Shown: piece by piece, positions 26,371 to 34,291 of the stretch
How the letters are laid out: each line of letters starts with the position of its first letter
How positions within the stretch are numbered: the first letter of the stretch is position 1
Assembly: GCA_027038965.1 (NCBI GenBank)
Contig: JALWFG010000011.1
Location: 280,288-344,287 of the forward strand
Source: Candidatus Desulfofervidaceae bacterium
GTDB taxonomy: Bacteria > Desulfobacterota > Desulfofervidia > Desulfofervidales > Desulfofervidaceae
DNA: 64,000 nucleotides
Direction of reading: 5' to 3'
The notes under the pieces: model-generated
What the model was told of the DNA's origin: nothing
The model's database searches: none
The model's input: only the letters and a program-made list of their open reading frames with translations
Made by a program: the position numbers and the translations under genes

Positions 26371-26931
26371 ATGATAGAGGATGTCTATAAGGATGCCAAA
26401 GAGAGAATGCAAAAGACGCTAAAGGTACTTGAACATGATTTGTCAAAGATTCGTACAGGGAGGGCATCTGCTTCTTTGGTAGAAGAAATTATGGTCGATT
26501 ATTATGGCACCCTGACTCCTCTTAACCAGCTTGCTTCTATCTCGGTGCCTGAGAGCAGGCTTATTGTGATTCAACCTTGGGATCCGTCTGTTTTGTCTGC
26601 AATTGAAAAGGCGATTTTAAAGTCCTCTGAACTGGGGCTCACTCCCACAAATGATGGCAAGGTGATTCGGCTTTCTATTCCCGCGCTGACAGAAGAAAGA
26701 AGGAAGGAATTGGTAAAGGTAGTTAAAAAGACGGGCGAAGAGGCCAAGGTAGCTGTCAGGCAGGTGCGGCGTGATGCCAATGAAGAATTGAGAAAGATGA
26801 AAAAGAATAAGGAAATCAGTGAAGACGATTTTCATAGGGCTCAGGAAGAGGTACAAAAGATTACCGATGAGTTTATCAAAAAAGTGGATGAACTTATCCA
26901 AAAAAAAGAAGACGAGATAATGAGTTTTTGA
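26371..26931 (+). CDS. frr: Ribosome recycling factor
   Basis: The 186-residue RRF splits post-termination ribosomes with EF-G. Its family segments are [40 protein letters not shown] and [14 protein letters not shown]. Size and place after pyrH are standard. A GGGGGAATGA ribosome region precedes the ATG. Confidence 0.98.
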   Translation: MIEDVYKDAKERMQKTLKVLEHDLSKIRTGRASASLVEEIMVDYYGTLTPLNQLASISVPESRLIVIQPWDPSVLSAIEKAILKSSELGLTPTNDGKVIRLSIPALTEERRKELVKVVKKTGEEAKVAVRQVRRDANEELRKMKKNKEISEDDFHRAQEEVQKITDEFIKKVDELIQKKEDEIMSF

Positions 26932-26934
26932 GAA

Positions 26935-27384
26935 ATGGAAATCAAGACCATTTTAGTACCGGTAGATTTTTCTAAGTGTGCGGCTTCTGCCGTGAGATAT
27001 GCCCTTTTTCTAAAACAAAAATTTGGGGCTACGGTGGTGGTTTTACATGTGATTAACAAAAGCCATCTCGCTAGCCTGTTAAGGATTTCTCCCCTTTCAC
27101 GGGAGGAAACAAAAAAGCAGGTGTGGAATGAGCATAAGAGAGGGCTTAAGGAATTTCTAAATCAGCTTGGAATTGATAAGCAAGTGGAAACAGTTATTTG
27201 TGAGGGGATTCCCTTTCAAGAGATTGCCAAAAAGGCCAAAGAGTTCGCTGTAGACCTAATCATCATGGGCGGATACGGACGAATGGGACAGGAAGACCTA
27301 GAACGGATTTTTTTCGGCAGCACTGCAGAGAAGGTAGTCAGACTTCTCCCTTGTCCCGTCCTTTGTGTTCCAGAGAAGGTTTAA
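26935..27384 (+). CDS. Universal stress protein, single domain
   Basis: A 149-residue USP with KTILVPVDFSKCAASAVRYA at the start and a C-terminal GGYGRMG...FFGS loop that is longer than the usual spacing. It starts three bases after the frr stop with no clear ribosome site, so it is probably coupled to frr. It converges on another USP gene, with seven bases between the two stops. Confidence 0.88.
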   Translation: MEIKTILVPVDFSKCAASAVRYALFLKQKFGATVVVLHVINKSHLASLLRISPLSREETKKQVWNEHKRGLKEFLNQLGIDKQVETVICEGIPFQEIAKKAKEFAVDLIIMGGYGRMGQEDLERIFFGSTAEKVVRLLPCPVLCVPEKV

Positions 27385-27391
27385 CCTTGCT

Positions 27392-28267
27392 TTAACTTGG
27401 AATTACCAATACGGCACAAGGTGCATAACCAGCTACTCTTTCAGTTACGCTTCCCATGAGGATTTTTTTGAGTCCGGTTCTGCCATATCGCCCCATAATA
27501 ATGACATCAATGTCTTTTTGTTTAGCCAATTCTACAATTTCCAGCCACGGCTCCCCTTCTAGGACTACGACTTCGGCCTCGATGTTTTTGGCAGTTGCCT
27601 TTTGTTTGGTCTCTTCTACAATTCTATGGGCTTCTTCTTTGTATTCTGGATGACGGTTAGGTTTTACTACGCACACAATGGTAAGTTGTGCTTGGCAAGC
27701 TTCGGCTGCCCTTAAGGCTTCTTCAAGGGCTAGATTACTATTCTCAGAACCATCCGTAGCCATAAGGAGATTTTTAAAGCCCACTTTAGCATTGGTAGGT
27801 ACTACCATAATGGGACAAGGGGTATGGCCAATGGTCCTAGCGGCTACACTTCCCAATAAAATCTTTTTCAGTCCAGTTTTTCCTTGGGTTCCTACGATAA
27901 TGGCGTCCGCCTTCTCTTCCTCAGCTACAGAGATGATGGCCTGATGGGGTTGAGATTCTATTGGTAAAAGAAGCTTGTGTTGAATATTCATCTGTTGAAG
28001 TTTGTTTTCTAGAGTTTCTAATTTGGAGAGCCTTTCCTTTTTGAGCTTTTCAATTATTTCATCTCTTTTTAGGAAGAAGGATTCCAATACCAACCCCATT
28101 CCCGCAGGGTCAACCTCTATGGCAGAAACCACAAAAACGAAACTTTGACATAACTTGGCCAGCTCTAAAGTTACATTTACGGCTGCTGCATTGGCTTCAG
28201 AAACATCTGTCCCCAAAACAATTTTTTGATACTTACCCAAAGGACATAAATCACAAAAAATCGGCAT
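27392..28267 (-). CDS. Tandem universal stress protein with two ATP-type loops
   Basis: A 291-residue, two-domain USP. Both domains keep a full nucleotide loop (GTQGKTGLKKILLGS and GRYGRTGLKKILMGS), unlike the pair at 18834-20558. The N-terminus has an extra CDLC segment before the first strand, a possible redox or metal site. Its own promoter lies at 28293-28322, and AAGGAG lies ahead of the ATG. The function within stress response is unknown. Confidence 0.9.
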   Translation of the reverse strand: MPIFCDLCPLGKYQKIVLGTDVSEANAAAVNVTLELAKLCQSFVFVVSAIEVDPAGMGLVLESFFLKRDEIIEKLKKERLSKLETLENKLQQMNIQHKLLLPIESQPHQAIISVAEEEKADAIIVGTQGKTGLKKILLGSVAARTIGHTPCPIMVVPTNAKVGFKNLLMATDGSENSNLALEEALRAAEACQAQLTIVCVVKPNRHPEYKEEAHRIVEETKQKATAKNIEAEVVVLEGEPWLEIVELAKQKDIDVIIMGRYGRTGLKKILMGSVTERVAGYAPCAVLVIPS

Positions 28268-28292
28268 TTCAAACTCCTTACACTTTTTTAAA

Positions 28293-28322
28293 ATTTTACC
28301 ATAATGTGAAAAATAAAGTCAA
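28293..28322 (-). promoter_or_regulatory. Sigma-70-type promoter for the minus-strand USP
   Basis: TTGACT (28322-28317) and TAAAAT (28298-28293) on the minus strand are 18 bases apart, with a leader of about 20 bases to the ATG at 28267. Confidence 0.55.
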
Positions 28323-28566
28323 ATAAAAAATAACCTAAATTTTGCAATTGGACTAAGATAAATTTTCAGATTTACCACCGGATAAGTTCAATTTTGGTTG
28401 AAATTGGCCTAACGCTACAAACGCATAAACTTTTTCATAAGCCAGAGTAGCGACTTTTGGGCTTGTAACTTAAAGTGCATTGATGTTGCGCAATTTGCCG
28501 TTAAGTATTTCCAAATAACTGTGTTTCACTACCTTTGAACCGATATAGGCCTACTAAATTGTAGCA
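28323..28566. other. Intergenic region between divergent genes, function unknown
   Basis: This is most of the only gene-free stretch longer than 300 bases. It lies between the divergent USP and hdrA promoters. Two mutually exclusive stems can be drawn, CGCTAC/GTAGCG (28413-28452) and AAGCC/GGCTT (28439-28464). No open frame, tRNA or known riboswitch core is recognised. Confidence 0.4.
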
Positions 28567-28594
28567 TTGACAGATTAAACTTTTATGTTAATAT
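28567..28594 (+). promoter_or_regulatory. Sigma-70-type promoter for the hdr-met-glt cluster
   Basis: TTGACA (28567-28572) is followed after 16 bases by TAATAT (28589-28594). The start near 28601 rules out the ATG at 28585 and supports the GTG at 28633. Confidence 0.65.
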
Positions 28595-28632
28595 GGGCAT
28601 TCCGTAAGGTTTGTCTTTGTTTTGGAGGCAAA

Positions 28633-31380
28633 GTGGCAAGAATAAATTCTGATGTCTTGGTAATTGGAGGAGGAGTCACAGGCGCTCAAGTAGCCCTGGA
28701 TCTGGCAAAACTTGGACTTCGCATTGCTCTTGTAGAAAGAAACCAATTTTTAGGGGGGATAAGTAAGGATTTGTATCGGACCTATCCCTTTTGTTTTTGT
28801 TGTCGTATTCCCCCTCTTTTAGAAGAAACCAAAGCCTGCCCTAATATCAGTATCTATTATGACGCTCAGGTGGTTGATATTGATGGGGAGGTGGGGAATT
28901 TTCGCATCAGAATAGCGGATAAACAAGGTCAAGTTGCCTTTATAGTAAGGGCCGTTGTGTTGGCAATGGGTCTTGAGCCCAATATGGATCCCGCTGTTTT
29001 ATCCCTTTACCACTATGGCGAGTGCTCAAATGTGGTTACGGGTGTGGAATTTGAGGAGTGGCTTAAATCTAAGAAGAATGTCTTGCCCAATGGTAAGAGA
29101 CCTCAAAGAATTGCGTGGCTCCAGTGCATAGGGTCTAGAGATGAAAAACATGGCTATGGTTATTGTTCTTCTGTGTGCTGTATGTATGCCTTAAAACAAG
29201 CCGTGAATGTTAAAGAGAGATTTCCAGAGGCGGAAACGGCTATTTTTTATATAGACCTTCGCACTTATGGTCGTTTTTATGAAGCTTATCTTAAAAAGGC
29301 TGAAGCCCTAGGGGTTCGTTGTATTCAGTCCCGAATTTCCTTTCTTAAGCCATGTCGTGAAGAGCAAGAAATTTCCATTTCGTATGTAGATCGCGAAGGA
29401 ATAAGAAGGGATGAAGCGTTTGATTTAGTAGTGCTTTCAGTAGGATTGAAACCCAGAAGGGAAAGTTTAACCTTGGCCAAAAGGCTTTCATTAAAGCTTA
29501 ATCGGTGGAATTTCATTGAGACGCACCCTCTTTCTCCTGTAAAGACCAGCAAAGAAGGGATATATATCTGTGGTGCCTTGCAGGAGCCTAAGGATATTTA
29601 TGAGTCGTTAATTCAAGCAAGTGCAGTAGCTTGTGAAATTGCCGGGTGGATAAATCAAGATGTTCCTGAAAAGCGGTTTGAGCCCTTAAAAAATCAGGAA
29701 GAAAATAAGATAGGGCTTATATGGCTTGATAATTTTAATAACAATGAAAGAATAGGACAGAAACTTAAGGAGAAATTTTCTGCCCTTTCTGGTGTAGCCT
29801 TTATGCAGGTTAAGGATATCTTTAACAAAAGGCAAAGACAAAAACTTATTGATTTTGTTACTCAAAATAATATTACAGGGTTTGTTTTTGCTGGATTTTC
29901 CCACCGCTTAGATGAATCTGCCTTAAAAGAGTTGGCAAGAGGGTTAGGAGTTAGCCCTTATGCGTGTGAAATTGTAAATTTGGAATATCAGTGTTTTAAC
30001 GTTCATTCAGATGAGGAGCAGGCCTTAAAGAAGGCAATGGTGGCTGTTTCTATGGCGATGGCAAGGCTTAATATATCGCGGTCTAAGAGGCCTATGGAGA
30101 TTTCTGTAATCAAGTCTGGCCTTGTGGTTGGGGCAGGCTTAACAGGGTTGCTTGTTGCTAGAGAGCTGAGCCAACAGGGGTTTAAAGTGGACATTGTAGA
30201 CAAAAATCCCAATCTTGGGGAATCCCTGTTTTTAGAATCTATTTCCAATATAAAGAATACGGAGGCTATAAAGAACTATATTCACAATCTGTTAAAAGCA
30301 GTTGAACAAGATCCTTCCATTCAAATCCATCTGGGAACCCAGATTGTGAGTTCTTCTGGAGTGGTAGGTAACTTTAGAACTCTGGTAAGAAAGGGCGGTA
30401 CAGAATTTGAGATAAAACATGGAGTAACCTTTATTACAGGCTATGCCCAAGAAGCAAATATAGACCATATAAAATTTGGGAAGGACCCCCGTATAGTTTC
30501 TATTAATAATCTTTCCCAAATGGCTCAAGATAGATTAAGGACTGCCTCTCATGTGGCCATTATTCAATGCGTAGGTTCTCGTTGTGAAGAGTATCCCTTC
30601 TGTAGCCGGATTTGTTGTGTGCGAGCCATGATTTATGCCTTGAAAATAAAGGAAATAAACCCAAAGGCAAATATATATGTATTTTACCGTGATATTAGAA
30701 CATACGGTTTTGCTGAAGCCCTTTATCGCAAGGCCAGAGAAGCAGGTGTGTCTTTTATTCCATTTGAGGGAGAGATAAAGATAGAGAGGACGGGGGTGGG
30801 GGCCTTGGACAATCTTAATGTATTTGTCAAAGAGGCCCTTTTACAGAAGGAAGTCATCTTTCCGGCTGATTTGGTAATTTTAAATACAGGTATTTGGCCG
30901 AGCGAAGAGAACAAGAACCTAAGTAAAATTTTTAAAGTTCCATTGGCAGAAGACGGTTTTTTTAAGCCTTCTACCGAAAAGATGAAACCCGTTGAGACGA
31001 ACAAAAGGGGTGTTTTTATCTGTGGATTGGCCACAGGTCCCAAATTGCTTTCTGAACACATTGTTTCTGCTAAGGCGGCGGTAGCCAAGGCATTGCCCAT
31101 ACTGAAAAATGAGAAGATAGAAAATTGGTCTTTGGTGGCGAAGGTAGATAAAGACAAATGTGATGGGTGTGGATATTGCGTTGATGTTTGTCCTTTTGGT
31201 GCCATTCATTTGATTGAATATCCAAAGGAAGGGGAAATTAAGAAAATGGCCCAAGTGGATGAAGGAACTTGTCAAGGCTGTGGGATATGTCAGGCTACCT
31301 GTCCTAAAGAGGGCATTTATGTAGAAAACTTTTCTCTAACAGAGCTTCGGGCCATGATAGATGCTGCCTTAAGAGAATAG
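28633..31380 (+). CDS. hdrA: HdrA-like flavoprotein with tandem HdrA modules and ferredoxin tail
   Basis: A 915-residue FAD protein related to heterodisulfide reductase subunit A, the usual site of flavin-based electron bifurcation. The first module has GGGVTG (12-17), a CFCC cysteine cluster and the CIGSR...VCC signature. After a connecting region a second module begins near 496 (VVGAGLTG) with its own CVGSR...ICC. Two ferredoxin motifs end the protein at 843 (CDGCGYCVDVCP) and 880 (CQGCGICQATCP). GTG 28633 has GGAGG four bases upstream. It leads a cluster with HdrC, MvhD, MetV and MetF but no HdrB. Confidence 0.88.
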   Translation: MARINSDVLVIGGGVTGAQVALDLAKLGLRIALVERNQFLGGISKDLYRTYPFCFCCRIPPLLEETKACPNISIYYDAQVVDIDGEVGNFRIRIADKQGQVAFIVRAVVLAMGLEPNMDPAVLSLYHYGECSNVVTGVEFEEWLKSKKNVLPNGKRPQRIAWLQCIGSRDEKHGYGYCSSVCCMYALKQAVNVKERFPEAETAIFYIDLRTYGRFYEAYLKKAEALGVRCIQSRISFLKPCREEQEISISYVDREGIRRDEAFDLVVLSVGLKPRRESLTLAKRLSLKLNRWNFIETHPLSPVKTSKEGIYICGALQEPKDIYESLIQASAVACEIAGWINQDVPEKRFEPLKNQEENKIGLIWLDNFNNNERIGQKLKEKFSALSGVAFMQVKDIFNKRQRQKLIDFVTQNNITGFVFAGFSHRLDESALKELARGLGVSPYACEIVNLEYQCFNVHSDEEQALKKAMVAVSMAMARLNISRSKRPMEISVIKSGLVVGAGLTGLLVARELSQQGFKVDIVDKNPNLGESLFLESISNIKNTEAIKNYIHNLLKAVEQDPSIQIHLGTQIVSSSGVVGNFRTLVRKGGTEFEIKHGVTFITGYAQEANIDHIKFGKDPRIVSINNLSQMAQDRLRTASHVAIIQCVGSRCEEYPFCSRICCVRAMIYALKIKEINPKANIYVFYRDIRTYGFAEALYRKAREAGVSFIPFEGEIKIERTGVGALDNLNVFVKEALLQKEVIFPADLVILNTGIWPSEENKNLSKIFKVPLAEDGFFKPSTEKMKPVETNKRGVFICGLATGPKLLSEHIVSAKAAVAKALPILKNEKIENWSLVAKVDKDKCDGCGYCVDVCPFGAIHLIEYPKEGEIKKMAQVDEGTCQGCGICQATCPKEGIYVENFSLTELRAMIDAALRE

Positions 31381-31410
31381 ACAACACCTATGTATGCTAG
31401 GAGGAGATAA

Positions 31411-31974
31411 TTGGCAGAAAGGATAGAAAGACCAGAACCTGAGTTTAAATATGAGGTAGCTAGAGAGGCAGGAGGGCAACATATCCAAGATTGCTTTCTT
31501 TGTGGTGCCTGTGTTGGTGTGTGTTCAGCCAATAAGGTTTTCCCGGAGTTCAATCCTAGGTATGTTATTCACATGGTATTGCTTGGACTTAAAAGGGAGC
31601 TTTTGTCTTCAGGTCTTATATGGTATTGCAGCTTGTGCCATAATTGCGATTTTGCCTGTCCGCAAGGGGTCAATTTTAGCTCGGTTATGAGGGCGTTACG
31701 CAGTATTGCCCAAAAGGCAGGCTATGCGGACCATGATTATCTGGCTAGGATTGGACGATTGGCCGTGGTGGATGAAAAATCCTGTAGTGGATGTGGGATA
31801 TGTGTTAGGGCTTGTCCTTGGGGGGTCCCCTTTTTGAATGAGCGAGGTGTGGCCCAGATAGAGGTTGTTAAATGTCAGGCTTGTGGTATTTGTGTAGCCG
31901 AATGCCCGGCTCGGGCCATTTCTTTGGGGACTTTTGAAGGCATAGAAAAACAGGAAGAGGAAAGGGCGGTTTAA
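31411..31974 (+). CDS. hdrC: HdrC-like iron-sulfur protein with four clusters
   Basis: A 187-residue protein with four ferredoxin-type motifs: CFLCGACVGVC, CSLCHNCDFACP, CSGCGICVRACP and CQACGICVAECP. The first two match HdrC; the last two form an extra ferredoxin domain at the C-terminus. The start is a TTG with AGGAGGAG upstream. It probably relays electrons between HdrA and the MetV/MetF pair or a soluble ferredoxin. Confidence 0.85.
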   Translation: MAERIERPEPEFKYEVAREAGGQHIQDCFLCGACVGVCSANKVFPEFNPRYVIHMVLLGLKRELLSSGLIWYCSLCHNCDFACPQGVNFSSVMRALRSIAQKAGYADHDYLARIGRLAVVDEKSCSGCGICVRACPWGVPFLNERGVAQIEVVKCQACGICVAECPARAISLGTFEGIEKQEEERAV

Positions 31975-31978
31975 GGCG

Positions 31979-32302
31979 ATGGTTGTGTGTTTTTATTGTT
32001 ATCATAGTGGGGTGGGCGAAAAATTTTGGGCTCAAATTGAGCGTAGCAGTGGTGAGTTGAAAAAAGTAAGGGTAGATTGCACAGGTAAGCTTGATATCTT
32101 GTCTTTGTTAAAACCCTTTGAGGATGGGGCTGATAAGGTAATTGTCTTGGGCTGTCCTAATGAGGAGTGTCATAATTTAACAGGAAGTTATAAGGCCAAG
32201 AAGAGAATCCAATATATTCAACAGGTTTTGGAAGATATAGGGTTGGGTAAGGAACAGATAGAGTTCATTACCGTTCCTAGATGGGTTGGAGTAAACGCCT
32301 AA
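31979..32302 (+). CDS. mvhD: MvhD/FrhD-like electron-transfer subunit
   Basis: A 107-residue protein of the MvhD family (hydrogenase iron-sulfur subunit), with the [2Fe-2S] ligands in CFYCYHSGVGE, VRVDCTGKLD and LGCPNEECHN. MvhD normally links an electron donor to HdrA. It follows hdrC by four bases. In MetFV-Hdr complexes of acetogens, MvhD is present in the same way. Confidence 0.9.
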   Translation: MVVCFYCYHSGVGEKFWAQIERSSGELKKVRVDCTGKLDILSLLKPFEDGADKVIVLGCPNEECHNLTGSYKAKKRIQYIQQVLEDIGLGKEQIEFITVPRWVGVNA

Positions 32303-32315
32303 AAGGGGAAAAACG

Positions 32316-32978
32316 ATGATTGTAGCTGAGAGGAAACCGATAAGGGAAATTTTAAAAATGATAGAGGATTATCAAAAAATTCTCATTTTGGGTTGTAGGG
32401 CCTGTGTTACCGCCTGTGCAGCCGGTGGGCAGAAGGATGTAGAAATTATGGGCTCTATTATCAGAATAGATAGGAAGAGAAGAGGGCTTCCAGTAGAGGT
32501 TTATGAGAAGACAATTGACCGCCAGTGTGATCCCTTATTCTTTGCCCCAATAGACAATTTAATAACGAAATCTGAGGTAGTGCTTTCTATGGCCTGTGGA
32601 GTGGGAGTCAATATGCTGGCAGAAACATACCCTAATAAGGTAGTTTTGCCTGCTTTGAATACTGGTTTTATGGGTTTGCTTGAGGAACAAGGCGTTTGGG
32701 CAGAACGGTGTATCGGGTGTGGTGATTGCATTTTAGCAGAGACAGCCGGAATTTGCCCTCTTTCTAGATGTCCTAAACATTCCCTAGATGGGCCTTGTCT
32801 GGGTTCCATTAATGGTAAATGTGTGGTTTATCCCGAAAATCAGTGCGTTTGGTATGTTATTTATGAGCGTTTAAAGACCCTTAAACAACTTGATAAAATG
32901 GAGAGGATTTTGCCCTTTAAAGACTGGTCAAAAACAGTTTCCCCACGACGGGTGATTAGAGAGGATTTGAGGCTATGA
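32316..32978 (+). CDS. metV: MetV, zinc/Fe-S partner of methylene-THF reductase
   Basis: A 220-residue protein of the MTHFR C-terminal-like (MetV) family. Cysteine groups lie at CRACVTAC near residue 30, CIGCGDC near 132 and a CPLSRCPKH...CLG segment. It overlaps metF by four bases (ATGA), the arrangement seen with Wood-Ljungdahl MetVF pairs. It should bind metal centres that connect MetF to the Hdr module. Confidence 0.88.
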   Translation: MIVAERKPIREILKMIEDYQKILILGCRACVTACAAGGQKDVEIMGSIIRIDRKRRGLPVEVYEKTIDRQCDPLFFAPIDNLITKSEVVLSMACGVGVNMLAETYPNKVVLPALNTGFMGLLEEQGVWAERCIGCGDCILAETAGICPLSRCPKHSLDGPCLGSINGKCVVYPENQCVWYVIYERLKTLKQLDKMERILPFKDWSKTVSPRRVIREDLRL

Positions 32979-33874
32979 AAGAAGTTAATGGTTTAGAAAG
33001 GAAAATTAGCGAAGGCAAAAGGCCAATTTTGGCGTACTATCATCCTCCGGCAACGGTAGATTTAGCACCTGTGCAAATGGCAGCTGATTTGTTGAAGGTA
33101 GCCGATGCGGTAGTTGTAGCAGATAATCCAGGGGCGGTGGTACATATGCATCCCTTAGTGGCAGCTTCTGTCTTTTTGGAAAAGGGAATTGATACCGTTT
33201 TGGAACTAGAATGTCGGGATAAAAATCGGCTTGCTCTTCAAAGCGAGATTTTGGGGGCGTTGGCCTTAAAAATTAGGAACTTTCTATGTATGACGGGCGA
33301 GCATCAGACCCAAGGCCCACAGCCTGAGGCCAAAGGAGTTTATGACCTAAGCCCTGTTCATCTTATCCAGCTAATGAAGATTATAGAGCAAGGGGAATTA
33401 TTGGACGGTTTCAGGCTAGGGGAGGTACCATCTATATTTATAGGGGCAATGGTTAATCCCTTTGCTAGGCCTGTTGAGTTGCACTTTTTTAAATTGTTGA
33501 AAAAAATAAAGGCAGGAGCGAAATTTCTTATCACAACACCTATTTTTGCCTTAGAAGAATTTAAAGAATTTATTAAAGAGCTCAAACAAAGGGGATTCTT
33601 GGAGAAAACAAAAGTTTTCGCAACTATTATGCCTATCAAGTCGGCGGATATCGCTAGGGTTGTTTCTAAAGATCCAAGCGTTCATCTACCTGAAAGGATA
33701 TGTGCACGAATTGAATCTGTTCCAGAGCAAAATCAGGCTCAAGAGGGTATTAACATTTGCGTGGAAATTATGAAAGAGTTGAAAGAGATGGAAGAGGTTT
33801 CGGGCTTCCACATTATGGCGCCCCATTGGTGCGAAGTGGTGCCGCTTTTGATAGAAAGAGTGGGTTTGAGATAA
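32975..33874 (+). CDS. metF: Methylenetetrahydrofolate reductase
   Basis: A 299-residue TIM-barrel flavoenzyme that interconverts methylene-THF and methyl-THF. It has FLCMTGEHQT, FIGAMVNPFARP, FLITTPIFALEEF and GFHIMAPHW, all typical of MetF. Tight coupling to metV and the upstream Hdr/MvhD genes suggests that electrons come from a bifurcating complex and not directly from NAD(P)H. It would serve the methyl branch of the Wood-Ljungdahl pathway. Confidence 0.92.
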   Translation: MKEVNGLERKISEGKRPILAYYHPPATVDLAPVQMAADLLKVADAVVVADNPGAVVHMHPLVAASVFLEKGIDTVLELECRDKNRLALQSEILGALALKIRNFLCMTGEHQTQGPQPEAKGVYDLSPVHLIQLMKIIEQGELLDGFRLGEVPSIFIGAMVNPFARPVELHFFKLLKKIKAGAKFLITTPIFALEEFKEFIKELKQRGFLEKTKVFATIMPIKSADIARVVSKDPSVHLPERICARIESVPEQNQAQEGINICVEIMKELKEMEEVSGFHIMAPHWCEVVPLLIERVGLR

Positions 33875-33895
33875 GACTGATAGGAGAGAAGAAGA

Positions 33896-34291
33896 TTGAA
33901 AAAGGTTACAGTATATTTTTGTAAGAATTTAGGGTATTCTCAAAGGGATATTTTAGATGCCTTCAATCTTCCTTCGGAAGTATCCATAAACTTGGTGGGT
34001 ATGTCTTGTAGTTGTGAGATTACGGCGGGATTACTTTTGAAGACATACGAAGTGGGGATGGATTTGATTTTTGTACTAGCCTGTCCTGAAGAAGAATGCG
34101 TTTCAGGAGAGGGCTCTAAGCGCATTAAGAGGAGGATAGAATATACTAAAGAAATATTAAATGAGCTTGGTTTAGAAAAGGTGCGATTGGAGGCCTTTCA
34201 TGTCCCCAAAAATAGTTTGGGAGCACTTAAGGAGATTGGAGATAAAATAAAGCAAAGCATGGAAGAAGTGGAGAGTATTTTTTATGGGTAA
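33896..34291 (+). CDS. Second MvhD-like electron-transfer subunit
   Basis: A 131-residue MvhD-family protein with VYFCKNLGYS, LVGMSCSCEI and LACPEEECVSGEG as the likely [2Fe-2S] ligands. It is longer and clearly diverged from the one at 31979. The start is a TTG with AGGAGA eight bases upstream. It lies between metF and the glutamate synthase genes, overlapping the next by eight bases, so it may be the adaptor between the two halves of the cluster. Confidence 0.83.
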   Translation: MKKVTVYFCKNLGYSQRDILDAFNLPSEVSINLVGMSCSCEITAGLLLKTYEVGMDLIFVLACPEEECVSGEGSKRIKRRIEYTKEILNELGLEKVRLEAFHVPKNSLGALKEIGDKIKQSMEEVESIFYG

